A stretch of DNA of 64,000 nt from Coprobacillus cateniformis (GTDB taxonomy: Bacteria > Bacillota_I > Bacilli_A > Erysipelotrichales > Coprobacillaceae), in contig NZ_WSNW01000001.1 in NCBI RefSeq assembly GCF_009767585.1, positions 1,022,090 to 1,086,089 of the forward strand, written 5' to 3'. Position 1 is the stretch's first letter. Each line of letters opens with the position of its first letter. This document shows, piece after piece, positions 25,856 to 34,742 of the stretch. The notes beneath the pieces are model-generated. The model was not told where the DNA came from. It was given only the letters and a program-made list of their open reading frames with translations, and did no database searches. Position numbers and translations under genes: made by a program.

Positions 25856-26906
25856 AGTCTATTATCTTTTTTATATTTTCAATAAATATTTCCATTTGTT
25901 CTTGAGTACCAATTGTAACACGTAGATATTGGTCAATTCTTGGTTTTTTAAAATAACGTACCAGAATGCCATTCTCTCTTAATTTTTTAAATATTTCTTC
26001 AGCATCTTTTTGAGGGTGTTTGATAAAAATAAAATTAGCATAAGAATCTGGCATCTCAAAACCTAAATTCTTAAGTTCTCTTTTTGTATATTCTCTTGTT
26101 TCTATAATTTTTCGTGCATTGTCCTTAATATAGAAACTATCGTCTATACTTGCCTTTCCAATCACTTGTGCCAAGCTATCTATTGGATAAGAATTAAAAG
26201 AATTTTTAACATCATATAGCTTTGCAATGATTTCTTGGTTTCCTAAAGCAACACCTAAGCGAATACCAGCTAGAGATCTAAATTTAGAAAAAGTCTGTGT
26301 AATTAACAGATGAGGGTATTTTTCTAGTAGTGTGACTGCACTTTCTCCTCCAAAATCAATATAAGCTTCATCAACAACGACAATACTGTTTTGATTATGC
26401 TTTAAGATATCTTCTATAAAATCAAGTGAAACCAAAAGACCTGTAGGTGCATTAGGATTAGGAAAAATAATCCCAGAATTTTCTTTATAATAATCTTCTT
26501 TGATAATTTCAAAATGTTCATTTAATGGAATCATTTCATAATTCAAATCATAAAGTTCGCAATATACAGGATAAAATGAATAACTGATATCTGGAAATAA
26601 AACAGGAGCCTGACCATTAAAACAAGTTAAGAAAATAAGTGCCAAAACTTCATCTGAACCATTTCCTAAAAAGACTTGTTCATCTTTGAGACCATGATAC
26701 TGAGCAAGACTATGTTTTAAATCATCAGCATCAGGATTAGGATACAATGATAAGATAGCAGCATCAAAATCACTGATTGCTGAAATCACTTTTTCACCTG
26801 GATGATAAGGATTTTCGTTGGTATTTAATTTAATCAAATTCTTGATCTTTGGTTGTTCTCCAGCCTGATATGGTTCTACATTTCTTAATTTTTCTTGCCA
26901 ACTCAT
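25854..26906 (-). CDS. hisC: Histidinol-phosphate aminotransferase-like PLP enzyme
   Basis: 350 residues, class I/II PLP aminotransferase. Visible: KLNTNENPYHPGEKV at the start, FLGNGSDEVLALIF, FPNPNAPTGLLVS, VVDEAYIDFGGES and the PLP-lysine region TFSKFRSLAGIRLGVAL. The C-terminal GILVRYFKKPRIDQYLRVTIGT binds substrate phosphate/carboxylate in HisC. No other histidine genes are nearby, so it may act on other amino or phospho-amino substrates. Its start overlaps the HAD gene upstream by 4 bases (ATGA). Confidence 0.85.
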   Translation of the reverse strand: MSWQEKLRNVEPYQAGEQPKIKNLIKLNTNENPYHPGEKVISAISDFDAAILSLYPNPDADDLKHSLAQYHGLKDEQVFLGNGSDEVLALIFLTCFNGQAPVLFPDISYSFYPVYCELYDLNYEMIPLNEHFEIIKEDYYKENSGIIFPNPNAPTGLLVSLDFIEDILKHNQNSIVVVDEAYIDFGGESAVTLLEKYPHLLITQTFSKFRSLAGIRLGVALGNQEIIAKLYDVKNSFNSYPIDSLAQVIGKASIDDSFYIKDNARKIIETREYTKRELKNLGFEMPDSYANFIFIKHPQKDAEEIFKKLRENGILVRYFKKPRIDQYLRVTIGTQEQMEIFIENIKKIID

Positions 26907-27697
26907 TCTCTTTTTCCTCCTAACATATCATCTATGACATCATAAACATAATTCACTTTTTTATCAGCATGCTGATAAATAGTGGACGAAACATGCTGAA
27001 ACGTATATGCGTGGTCTGAGACTTCAAACATTGAAATATCATTAAATGAATCTCCAATACAATATGTCTCAACCTTTTCGTTCAACAATTCTTTAAGAAC
27101 TGTAATACCAGTGCCTTTACTACAGCCACTTGCTGTAATATCTAAATAATGTGTATTTAATGTTCCAACTGCATATTGACTAAAGTTATCTTGAATATAC
27201 TTTTGAATCTTTAAAATATCTCTATCACCTTCATCCACTTGATGTACTGCAATGATATCAAATTCATCTACTTGAAGATATGCTTCTTGAAAACAAACAT
27301 CATGAATTTCTCTATTTCCACCTGATGAATGTTCATAAGTTTGACCATTACAATGTCCTAAAGTCCTTTTTCCATCATAAAAGAAAACAAATAAGTTTGT
27401 AAAGTTCATTGCATATTCTATAATTTTCCTACCAACATGCTGAGGAATAATTTTCTTAAAAAGTTCTTTTCCCTCTTTATTTACAATATGAGCACCATTA
27501 TTTAAAATTAAATAATCATATGGGAAGTGATGACGATCTATACAATAATATGCTTCTTGAAAATTTCTACCTGTATTAAAAGCAATCAAATGACCTTGTT
27601 TCTTTAATTCTTCTAACATCTCTTTATCATGTTCATGTTTCATTTCATTGAAATCTATAATTGTCCCATCCATATCACTAAATAACATCTTTATCAT
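26903..27697 (-). CDS. HAD hydrolase, Cof/IIB type
   Basis: 264 residues with motif I FSDMDGTIIDFN, motif II FNTGRNFQEA, a Cof-type alpha/beta cap in the middle, and motif III YCIGDSFNDISMFEVSDHAY preceded by Lys in SKGTGITVL. Such enzymes dephosphorylate sugar phosphates, FMN or PLP; the substrate is not evident. It overlaps the aminotransferase gene, suggesting joint function or control. ATG follows GGGGGAAGTTAT. Confidence 0.88.
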   Translation of the reverse strand: MIKMLFSDMDGTIIDFNEMKHEHDKEMLEELKKQGHLIAFNTGRNFQEAYYCIDRHHFPYDYLILNNGAHIVNKEGKELFKKIIPQHVGRKIIEYAMNFTNLFVFFYDGKRTLGHCNGQTYEHSSGGNREIHDVCFQEAYLQVDEFDIIAVHQVDEGDRDILKIQKYIQDNFSQYAVGTLNTHYLDITASGCSKGTGITVLKELLNEKVETYCIGDSFNDISMFEVSDHAYTFQHVSSTIYQHADKKVNYVYDVIDDMLGGKRE

Positions 27698-27765
27698 ATA
27701 ACTTCCCCCTTATTGACTTATTACTATTATACTTAAAAATAATAACTTGTCATTATATTTCCGTA

Positions 27766-27792
27766 TAAGAAAAGCCAGCAACGCTAGCTTTT
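27766..27792 (-). terminator. Terminator after the SIS gene
   Basis: AAAAGCTAGC and GCTGGCTTTT arms (one G-U pair) around GTT, followed by CTTAT, directly behind the SIS gene stop. Confidence 0.75.
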
Positions 27793-27793
27793 C

Positions 27794-28513
27794 TTAAATA
27801 TGATAATATTCAGACATTATTTTTTGATTCCAAGCATCTCCTTCATCAACATTAGCACTAAGGAAAACAGGTGGTTCAATTCCTACTTCAGCAAGTTTTT
27901 GAGCTATAAGCATGGATAAAGTTTGAGCCATAAACATTCCTATCAAACTAGAACTTGCCCCCATCTGTCCTTTTACACCTTTCACCTCCATCATAGCATC
28001 ACCAACAACACCACAATTATCAATAACATAATCACAAACTTGATAGAGTTTAAGACCACGACTATGACGACTTGTTACAACCTGAGAATGTTTTAAATTG
28101 GTAAAGGCAATTGTGCACATCCCCAATTCATGACATGCCATAGCAAGTTCAACTGGCATAGCATTTCGTCCTGAATTAGACGAAATGAGAATAATATCTT
28201 TATCTTTGAATCCGTACTGCATCATAATCACATGTGCATATTCAGCAATTCTTTCAATTTGAGTTGACTTTAATGGGTGTTCTCCTAACGTCAATTCCAT
28301 TGGAGCAATAAGTTGAACACAAGCAAGCCCCCCTGCTCTCGCATAGAACTCCTCACCTACCATATGTGAATGACCCGTTCCAAACACAAAGAATCTTCCA
28401 CCCTCTTTAATTCTATCAACAATTATGTCCGCAACAGTCTTCATATTTTCTGATTGGGTTTCTGTAAATAAATTTAAAATTTCAATCATTTTTTGAGCGA
28501 ATTGTTCTTGCAT
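27794..28513 (-). CDS. SIS-domain sugar-phosphate isomerase-like protein
   Basis: 239 residues. SIS (sugar isomerase) domain with FVFGTGHSHMVGEEFYARAGG near residue 40, ISSNSGRNAMPVELA near residue 115, and HSRGLKLYQVCDYVIDNCG. The type is the UPF0309/SIS_2 family, not a MurQ etherase, whose signature I do not see. It sits in one unit with the MupG-like gene and a GntR regulator, so a role on N-acetylmuramic/glucosamine phosphates is likely. The ATG at 28511-28513 follows AAGGAGGATTAAT; an upstream extension to 28564 lies inside the MupG gene. Confidence 0.85.
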   Translation of the reverse strand: MQEQFAQKMIEILNLFTETQSENMKTVADIIVDRIKEGGRFFVFGTGHSHMVGEEFYARAGGLACVQLIAPMELTLGEHPLKSTQIERIAEYAHVIMMQYGFKDKDIILISSNSGRNAMPVELAMACHELGMCTIAFTNLKHSQVVTSRHSRGLKLYQVCDYVIDNCGVVGDAMMEVKGVKGQMGASSSLIGMFMAQTLSMLIAQKLAEVGIEPPVFLSANVDEGDAWNQKIMSEYYHI

Positions 28514-28514
28514 A

Positions 28515-29684
28515 TTAATCCTCCTTAAGAACAAATAAAGCCTGTCCATATTGTATAAGTTCAACTAACCTCCTAGCATATGGCTTCACTTGACCAATGA
28601 CATTTGCGTAACGCACTGCTGGTAAATCAGTTAGTGGAATTTGAAGTTCACCATTATAACGATTTGCAAATTCATTTATCATTACTAACGAATATGCTTC
28701 TCTTTTCAAAGGATTATAACGAGTACAAGCACATATATCTCTTGACTGTGTTCCACGCACCATCAATTCTGGTTGATCTGAGCGTGGTAAGAAAACCATA
28801 TGAGTCAATCTTTTTTTAATATCTTCATCTAAATCTATATCAAACCAAACAGGTATTTCCACACAATATAATCCTTTGATATCATTTTTGTCCAATCTAC
28901 TCATATCATATTGAGTTGATAGAAAGTCTAAACAATCATACTGAGCAACTTGACTCACTTTTTGTAATTCGTCTAAACGTGGATGACTATCACCAAAAAT
29001 AATAAAATCAAATTCTGGATGAACAAATAACTCCATAGCTTGTATATATGATGGTTTATATCTATGATCTTCTATTGTGACAATATAGTCTCCCACATCA
29101 TTTAAATCACGACTAGAATATAATGAACCAATAAAGATACCTACTTTGATCCCATAACTTTTAAACAGTTTCGCTGAAGCTAAAGCATCTTCATATCTTA
29201 ATCCTGTTTCATTGAGTGGAAAAAAGTTATGGCAGGCATAATATTGCTGAATATTTCCTTCGCTAACAATTGTTTCTATTCTCTCTTTAGGAAATTGTAG
29301 CATAGAAGCATTTTCTTCAATGATAATGCCATAAGGATTCTTGGTCATCAAAGCTATTTCTTGATGCGTAAAACCACTATCTAAACGTAATACTTTTATC
29401 TTGAGGTCGAAAACTGGTTTAAGATTATCAGGTGCCCCACCTATGTGTTTTAACATTCTATCATTGATATCAACATGTATTTCTAAATCTAACTGATGAC
29501 AATATTCAAATAAAAATTGAAATTTATCATTTATTCCAATTGTTGTATTTTCAAATCCTAAATCACCAAGTTCTATAGATGTAAAAATATCTTTGTATCC
29601 TAATTCTTTTGCAGTATCCAATGTCTTTTTAATTGTTTCTAAATCATCAAAATCAGGATAAACAGAAATACCGATTTCTTTCAT
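28515..29684 (-). CDS. mupG: MupG-type 6-phospho-N-acetylmuramidase (DUF871)
   Basis: 389 residues; the TIM-barrel start MKEIGISVYPDFDDLETIKK is characteristic of the DUF871/MupG family, which in Staphylococcus cleaves MurNAc-6-phosphate-GlcNAc during cell-wall sugar recycling. Barrel segments include EIHVDINDRMLKHIGG, LRLDSGFTHQEIAL and CHNFFPLNETGLRYED; a C-terminal domain starts around residue 290. It is followed at once by the SIS gene and preceded, with a 4-base overlap, by the GntR regulator. The reaction is inferred from the family. Confidence 0.88.
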   Translation of the reverse strand: MKEIGISVYPDFDDLETIKKTLDTAKELGYKDIFTSIELGDLGFENTTIGINDKFQFLFEYCHQLDLEIHVDINDRMLKHIGGAPDNLKPVFDLKIKVLRLDSGFTHQEIALMTKNPYGIIIEENASMLQFPKERIETIVSEGNIQQYYACHNFFPLNETGLRYEDALASAKLFKSYGIKVGIFIGSLYSSRDLNDVGDYIVTIEDHRYKPSYIQAMELFVHPEFDFIIFGDSHPRLDELQKVSQVAQYDCLDFLSTQYDMSRLDKNDIKGLYCVEIPVWFDIDLDEDIKKRLTHMVFLPRSDQPELMVRGTQSRDICACTRYNPLKREAYSLVMINEFANRYNGELQIPLTDLPAVRYANVIGQVKPYARRLVELIQYGQALFVLKED

Positions 29685-30406
29685 AAATCTCCCTTCTTTC
29701 TATAAGCTATTTGATTAAAGCTATACTTATCTACACGATAATATGTATATCCATATTCAAGACATACATCATCTTTAAGATAGGTTGTTTGTAAGATTCT
29801 CAACAATGGTTGCTCTTTTGAAATTTCCAAGTAATGAGCAAATTGTTCAGCCAAGCAAGCATCAATCTGTTGATGTGAATAAGCAATATTTAATTGAAGT
29901 TCATTTTCAAAATAAGCATATAAAGACTGTTGTAAAACTTGAACTGAAATATCTGGAACAAGACCTCCATGATAATAACCATCTTCATAAGCAATGGGCT
30001 CACGATCCATATAACGTACCCTCACAATATGCCAAACTTCCTGATTTTTATCTAACAATCCTAAAGATTGCAATTTCATATCATCCGTTTTTTCTTTTTG
30101 ACAAAGAATAATTTGTGAAGAAATATCTCCTTCTAAACGTGAAACATCTTCACTAAAACTCTGTAATCCATCTAACGTCTTTAAGGATTTTTGTTTTTGA
30201 ACATACGCACCTTTTTTAGGTACAGTATAAATCAGTCCTTCTTGTTGCAAAGATAATAAAGCCTGCCTAACAGTCATCCTTGAAACATGAAATTGCTTAG
30301 CCAAACAATTTTCACTCTCAATTCTATCATCCTTATAAACTCCTTTTTGAATATTCTTCTGTATATAATCTTTAATTTTTATATACTGATATTGATTTTC
30401 TTTCAT
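29681..30406 (-). CDS. GntR-family regulator (HutC/UTRA type)
   Basis: 241 residues. The N-terminal winged helix has ENCLAKQFHVSRMTVRQALL; the C-terminal UTRA ligand domain (about 75-235) has VRYMDREPIAYEDGYYH and ends LEYGYTYYRVDKYSF. UTRA domains sense sugar phosphates such as GlcNAc-6-phosphate. The ATG at 30404-30406 follows GGAGGAATCGCG, 14 bases after a perfect palindrome that should be its operator. It is first in the unit with MupG and SIS, so it likely represses its own operon until a muropeptide-derived sugar phosphate appears. Confidence 0.9.
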   Translation of the reverse strand: MKENQYQYIKIKDYIQKNIQKGVYKDDRIESENCLAKQFHVSRMTVRQALLSLQQEGLIYTVPKKGAYVQKQKSLKTLDGLQSFSEDVSRLEGDISSQIILCQKEKTDDMKLQSLGLLDKNQEVWHIVRVRYMDREPIAYEDGYYHGGLVPDISVQVLQQSLYAYFENELQLNIAYSHQQIDACLAEQFAHYLEISKEQPLLRILQTTYLKDDVCLEYGYTYYRVDKYSFNQIAYRKKGDL

Positions 30407-30420
30407 CGCGATTCCTCCGT

Positions 30421-30434
30421 CTTGTCTAGACAAG
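30421..30434. promoter_or_regulatory. Palindromic GntR operator
   Basis: CTTGTCTAGACAAG is a perfect 14-base palindrome with the TCTAGA core common to DasR/NagR-type HutC regulators. It lies just upstream of the GntR gene start and overlaps the zone where its promoter or 5' end must be. Confidence 0.8.
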
Positions 30435-30454
30435 ATTATTATAGCACATAAAAA

Positions 30455-30482
30455 AAGAAAAAAACAGATGAAACATCTGTTT
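30455..30482 (-). terminator. Terminator after the zinc-ribbon protein gene
   Basis: AAACAGATG and CATCTGTTT arms around TTT, then a long T-rich run on minus; overlaps the stop codon. Confidence 0.88.
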
Positions 30483-31287
30483 AATGAATATAATCTTTTA
30501 CTTCATGGTTATAAACCAATTCTGAGTAATAACTTTCACCCTGTCTATGAGCGACAAATGAAGAACGACCATTGTAGTTACCTAATCCATAATGACCTAA
30601 TGTTTTTTTCTTAGTATCAAATTCATCTTGACGCTTTGAAAAATCTGCAATTAATTCATCAGTAATTTTTTGTTCACCTGTAAAAGTTTTGACGATTTTT
30701 AATTCTTCTTCATTCAAGAACAATTCATTAAATGTTGTTGCTCCTGTATGTTTAAAAGTGATTTCTTCAGTATTATAAGTATGTGAACGATCATATTGTC
30801 GTTGGATAGTCACACTTAAATTTTCATTAATCTGTGTTGTATAGGTTAATGTATAATAAATATCATAATTATTTAAAATAACAAGATGATATGTCTTATC
30901 AAATGTATAATCACCTCGTTGAGTAAGTGATGCTTCATATTGAGAAATTGCATCAACAATTGTGTTGACATTTGTAAATTGTTTTTGAAAATCAGCAAGT
31001 GTATCATAAACTGCTAATATAGACGTCGGTTGGGTATCTTCGATTTTTGGCAATTCAATTTTCTCTTCATTTAACTGTGTTACATCATTATCTATAGCAT
31101 TCAATAAACGACTATAAAAAAGAGGAATCGTGATAAATGAAAAGAAGATAATAACATATAGTAAATATGTCATCGCCTTGTTTTTAGGCTTAATAGCTCG
31201 ATATCTTTCTTGTAAATCTAATCCACAATGGGGACAATATTTTTCATTATTATTCACTTCATGACCACATCTTGGGCACTTTTTCAT
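30481..31287 (-). CDS. Zinc-ribbon single-pass membrane protein, unknown
   Basis: 268 residues. The N-terminal zinc ribbon reads MKKCPRCGHEV then NNNEKYCPHCGLDL. One membrane helix lies at about residues 39-60, followed by an extracytoplasmic region of about 200 residues without recognised domain. The ATG shares a base with the stop of the thioredoxin-like lipoprotein gene (TAATG), so the two proteins are made together, one on each side of the membrane interface. The architecture parallels the zinc-ribbon protein at 19.1-20.4 kb. Confidence 0.7.
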   Translation of the reverse strand: MKKCPRCGHEVNNNEKYCPHCGLDLQERYRAIKPKNKAMTYLLYVIIFFSFITIPLFYSRLLNAIDNDVTQLNEEKIELPKIEDTQPTSILAVYDTLADFQKQFTNVNTIVDAISQYEASLTQRGDYTFDKTYHLVILNNYDIYYTLTYTTQINENLSVTIQRQYDRSHTYNTEEITFKHTGATTFNELFLNEEELKIVKTFTGEQKITDELIADFSKRQDEFDTKKKTLGHYGLGNYNGRSSFVAHRQGESYYSELVYNHEVKDYIH

Positions 31288-31802
31288 TATAAATCCTCCT
31301 TAAAATAATCATCCATAAAAACTTGAAATTGATCTAAAAACTCCTGTCTTTTCGCTTTTTGTTTCTCTCGATCCTTAATTTCTATATAATCTTCATCTAG
31401 ATACTGATAAGTTTTTATAAACTTTCCATTTGAAATAATATGAATGGTTGGAGTCCAATCAAAATGTAATTCCTTGTAAAGATTATCATAGAAATCTTTT
31501 TCTTCCTTAGTTGCACTCTCCGCTTTAGCACGATCTCTAAAATCTTTAATATTTAGATAATAGATACCGCTTCCTTCATGATTTTCAATATACTCTTCTA
31601 AAATTGGATAAAATTCCTGACAATCTCCACAGTCAGGTCTTCCTATATACAATATAAATTTAACATTTGAATTTAAATTTTGTGTTAACTTTTCATAATT
31701 AATATTTTCAATTCCTTGAATTTGTATTTTTGAGGCTGTATCTGTGCTTGAACACCCCCATAAAACAAGAATAGACAAAAGAAAACATATTATTTTTTTC
31801 AT
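31287..31802 (-). CDS. Thioredoxin-like lipoprotein with CGDC motif
   Basis: 171 residues. Lipoprotein signal with lipobox VLWGC (Cys17). The following domain has ILYIGRPDCGDCQEFYPILEE, a thioredoxin-type CxxC (CGDC), and WTPTIHIISNGKFI with the cis-Pro region TP. It should be an extracytoplasmic, membrane-anchored thiol protein, similar to bacteriocin-transport accessory proteins or PedC-like thioredoxins. It is coupled to a zinc-ribbon membrane protein gene. Whether it is an oxidase or reductase is not evident. Confidence 0.8.
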   Translation of the reverse strand: MKKIICFLLSILVLWGCSSTDTASKIQIQGIENINYEKLTQNLNSNVKFILYIGRPDCGDCQEFYPILEEYIENHEGSGIYYLNIKDFRDRAKAESATKEEKDFYDNLYKELHFDWTPTIHIISNGKFIKTYQYLDEDYIEIKDREKQKAKRQEFLDQFQVFMDDYFKEDL

Positions 31803-31842
31803 AGAATCACTCCATTTTGTTTAATATACCATAAACAAAGAT

Positions 31843-31872
31843 AAAAGAAAAGGATAAGAATTTCTCTTATCC
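31843..31872 (-). terminator. Terminator after gpmI
   Basis: GGATAAGA and TCTTATCC arms then TTTTCTTTT on minus; abuts the gpmI stop. Confidence 0.88.
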
Positions 31873-33384
31873 TAGTAAGCTTTCACCTGTCATTTCTTCA
31901 GGAATTGGCAATCCTAACAATTGAAGAATTGTTGGCGCTAAATCTCCAAGTTTTCCACCTTCTTTTAATTCTAAGTGTGTATTTGTAAGAATTAATGGTA
32001 CTGGATTTGTTGTATGAGCAGTAAATGGATTATCTTCTTCATCCAATAATCTTTCACTATTTCCATGATCAGCAGTAATTAACATTGTCCCACCAAGTTC
32101 AAGAACCTTTTCATAAACTTCTCCAACACATTCATCAACAACACTAACTGCCTTAATAGCCGCAGGAATAATTCCAGTATGTCCGACCATATCACAGTTT
32201 GCAAAGTTCACAATTACAACATCATGAATATCTTTATCTAATTCTGCAATTAATGCATCTTTCACTTCATATGCACTCATTTCTGGCTGTAAATCATAAG
32301 TTGCAACCTTTGGTGAATTAATTAAAACACGAGTTGCTCCTTCGATTTCTTTATCAATACCACCATCAAAGAAGAATGTAACATGAGCATATTTTTCTGT
32401 CTCTGCAATTCTTAATTGCTTCATACCTTGAGATGATAAATAATCACCTAAAGTATTTGTTAAATCCGGTAACGCAAAAGCAACTTCACCATGAACAGTA
32501 TCTGCATATTTCATCATACATACAAATTCAAGATTTTTAGGCTTATCAGCAGGTTTAAAGTCTTCATAAACATCTGCAGTAAAGACATTTGACATTTGAA
32601 TTGCTCTATCTGGTCTGAAGTTAGCAAAAATGATTGAATCATTATCACTCACTCCTCCATCAACAGCAGGATTATATCCTGGCAAAACAAACTCATCAAA
32701 TGTATCTTTTGCATAAGAATCTTTAACATATTGAACTGGATTGCTATATGTTTCACCACTTTTAGCAACCAATGCATTATATGCAAGTTCAACACGATCC
32801 ATTCTCTTATCTCTATCCATTGCGTAATATCTACCAGAAACACTGGCAATTGTTCCAACACCAATTTCATCAATTTTATCTTGTAATTCTTGAACAAAAT
32901 CAGCACCACTATCTGGTGCAACATCTCTACCATCTAAGAATGCATGAACATAAACTTTTTCTAACCCTTGATCTTTAGCAAGTTTTAACAATGCATAGAT
33001 ATGTTCATTTGATGAATGAACCCCACCATTTGATAACAATCCCCAAATGTGTAATTTTGAGTTATTGTCTTTTGCATGTTGAATTGCTTTTAAGAATTTT
33101 TCATTTTTATAGAATGTTCCATCTTCAACTGCTTTATTAATTAAAGTTAATGATTGATAAACAATTCTACCAGCACCAATATTTAAATGCCCCACTTCAC
33201 TATTACCCATTTGACCTTCTGGTAACCCAACTGCATTACCACAAGCTTTGATTGTCGTTGTTGGATACATTGCCATCAAATCATCTAAATTTGGTGTATT
33301 TGCTAATTTCACAGCATTCCCATCAATACGATCAGTCAATCCATAACCATCTAAAATACATAAAACCACAGGTCTCTTTTTCAT
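31867..33384 (-). CDS. gpmI: 2,3-bisphosphoglycerate-independent phosphoglycerate mutase
   Basis: Interconverts 3- and 2-phosphoglycerate in glycolysis using two Mn ions. 505 residues. Alkaline-phosphatase-like metal site LCILDGYGLTDR, phospho-serine motif QMGNSEVGHLNIGAGRIVYQ (Ser about 61), VHSSNEHIYAL, FLDGRDVAPDSG, FANFRPDRAIQ, and C-terminal metal ligands in NFANCDMVGHTG and TADHGNSE. It is monocistronic with its own terminator; ATG after ATGGAGGTATAGATA. Confidence 0.97.
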   Translation of the reverse strand: MKKRPVVLCILDGYGLTDRIDGNAVKLANTPNLDDLMAMYPTTTIKACGNAVGLPEGQMGNSEVGHLNIGAGRIVYQSLTLINKAVEDGTFYKNEKFLKAIQHAKDNNSKLHIWGLLSNGGVHSSNEHIYALLKLAKDQGLEKVYVHAFLDGRDVAPDSGADFVQELQDKIDEIGVGTIASVSGRYYAMDRDKRMDRVELAYNALVAKSGETYSNPVQYVKDSYAKDTFDEFVLPGYNPAVDGGVSDNDSIIFANFRPDRAIQMSNVFTADVYEDFKPADKPKNLEFVCMMKYADTVHGEVAFALPDLTNTLGDYLSSQGMKQLRIAETEKYAHVTFFFDGGIDKEIEGATRVLINSPKVATYDLQPEMSAYEVKDALIAELDKDIHDVVIVNFANCDMVGHTGIIPAAIKAVSVVDECVGEVYEKVLELGGTMLITADHGNSERLLDEEDNPFTAHTTNPVPLILTNTHLELKEGGKLGDLAPTILQLLGLPIPEEMTGESLLG

Positions 33385-33525
33385 TATCTATACCTCCATA
33401 TGCGCTCATTATACAAAATTATAACCTAAAAATAAAGTTATAAGATTAATTTTTTCACATATTCATTCATTTCAAGATTTTCATCTGATAATCTTACAAA
33501 ACATTTCATAATATTCTGATATTTT

Positions 33526-33548
33526 AAAAAGATGCTCTCATGAACATC
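33526..33548 (-). terminator. Terminator after the XRE/membrane gene
   Basis: GATGTTC and GAGCATC arms (one G-U pair) around ATGA, followed by TTTTTAAAA on minus. Confidence 0.65.
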
Positions 33549-33549
33549 C

Positions 33550-33924
33550 CTACTTCCATACTAAAAAACACGATATACATAAGAAAATAATGACAGCTAA
33601 TAAACTTAAACCAATCATCATTCTTTTTATTCGACTCATATGATAAACATGATCTAAAATATCATTGACTTCTGCTGACATTTGAACACCTGCCTGAGAA
33701 TTATATTGACCATCTGTTATTTCAGTCTCTGTTCCCTTTAAAAGATAATCAGTACTCACTTCAAAGATTTCACTTAATCTTATCAATTTCTCACTATCAG
33801 GATAGGTTTGATTTGTTTCCCATTTAGATACTGATTGTCTTGTTACATCCATCAATGCAGCTAGTTCTTCTTGCGACATTCCCCGTATATTTCTTAAATG
33901 AATAAGTTGTTTTGAAAAAGCCAT
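33550..33924 (-). CDS. XRE-family regulator with C-terminal membrane helix
   Basis: 124 residues. N-terminal helix-turn-helix MAFSKQLIHLRNIRGMSQEE then LAALMDVTRQSVSKWETNQTYPDSEKL, of the type common in Firmicute membrane-tethered regulators; one membrane helix at about residues 100-120. The start at 33922-33924 follows GGAGGAGGAAATAATATT, a very strong site; the upstream frame extension has none. It is probably a stress or envelope sensor; targets unknown. Confidence 0.82.
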   Translation of the reverse strand: MAFSKQLIHLRNIRGMSQEELAALMDVTRQSVSKWETNQTYPDSEKLIRLSEIFEVSTDYLLKGTETEITDGQYNSQAGVQMSAEVNDILDHVYHMSRIKRMMIGLSLLAVIIFLCISCFLVWK

Positions 33925-34025
33925 AATATTATTTCCTCCTCCAGTCATCTTGACAGTATTATCATAACTGTACAACTGGTTGCATACTACCAACTATACT
34001 CAGTCAATAGCGCACTTTGAAGTTG

Positions 34026-34208
34026 CTATCGTCTTTTTCGTGGTGTAGAAATCATATAAATCCCTATAAAACTTAAAATGAGTGGCCAATAACTTTTAAT
34101 CACAAGTTCGACTTGTTTTAAAAATTCATTTTCTTGCCCACTTTGATTAATTGTTAATAAAACACCCAACATCATCATAATAATTCCAATATTTTTCCTT
34201 AGATTCAT
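34026..34208 (-). CDS. Small membrane protein, LiaF/DUF5668-like
   Basis: 60 residues with two hydrophobic segments: NIGIIMMMLGVLLTINQ (about 5-22) and a C-terminal YWPLILSFIGIYMIS followed by a basic end. The YWPLILxxxGIY pattern is typical of the membrane part of LiaF-like/DUF5668 proteins, usually membrane-stress components. The ATG at 34206-34208 is preferred over an upstream GTG/ATG because GGGTGAT lies just before it. It lies between a helix-turn-helix membrane regulator and an unknown gene on minus. Confidence 0.55.
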   Translation of the reverse strand: MNLRKNIGIIMMMLGVLLTINQSGQENEFLKQVELVIKSYWPLILSFIGIYMISTPRKRR

Positions 34209-34235
34209 ATACATCACCCAGGAAGATTATAACCT

Positions 34236-34637
34236 TTATAAATTACGAAGTTTGTCACTTGAAAGAATATGATGACAAAATGCTAACAATGCATTTAAAT
34301 CAACATGTTCTTTTCCTTTTTGAGAATAAACAATAACTTCCAAACGATTATATTCAAAACGATTTGAATGAATGATACTATTCATATCTTTTCGAAGTTC
34401 ATCAGGAGTCACGATAAAAAGATTCTCAGCCATTTTCCTTAGTAAAACACAGAGTGTTGCTAGAGAAAGCTCTAAATCTAGAATTGTCCTTGAGCGATCA
34501 TGTTGTAAAATATAAGCATCAAAAACGCCCTTTTTACTTTCAATCTGATTGAGTCGATTCAAAATCATCTCAACAGAAACAACATTATCTTCTAATGCTT
34601 CTAAATAACATAATTGTTTTAAATCACGTTTACTCAT
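34236..34637 (-). CDS. Hypothetical protein, 133 aa
   Basis: Not recognised. The mainly alpha-helical soluble protein starts MSKRDLKQLCYLEALEDNVV and has evenly spaced hydrophobics. No membrane span, metal site or helix-turn-helix is obvious. The start at 34635-34637 follows AGAGGTGATATT. It is 27 bases from the small membrane protein gene and probably in one transcript with it. Confidence 0.55.
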   Translation of the reverse strand: MSKRDLKQLCYLEALEDNVVSVEMILNRLNQIESKKGVFDAYILQHDRSRTILDLELSLATLCVLLRKMAENLFIVTPDELRKDMNSIIHSNRFEYNRLEVIVYSQKGKEHVDLNALLAFCHHILSSDKLRNL

Positions 34638-34716
34638 AATATCACCTCTATTCATTATACAAGAAATAAAAAAAGAAATATATGTTTATCATCTATTTTC
34701 TTAGATTTTATATGAA

Positions 34717-34742
34717 ATAAAAAAGCAAGTCTTAACTTGCTT
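34717..34742 (-). terminator. Terminator after pgsA
   Basis: AAGCAAGT and ACTTGCTT arms followed by TTTTTATT on minus; overlaps the pgsA stop. Confidence 0.88.

Noticed and set aside
27794..28513. SIS protein as MurQ etherase
   Set aside because: Lacks the MurQ family signature and is shorter than MurQ; fits the UPF0309/SIS_2 group better.
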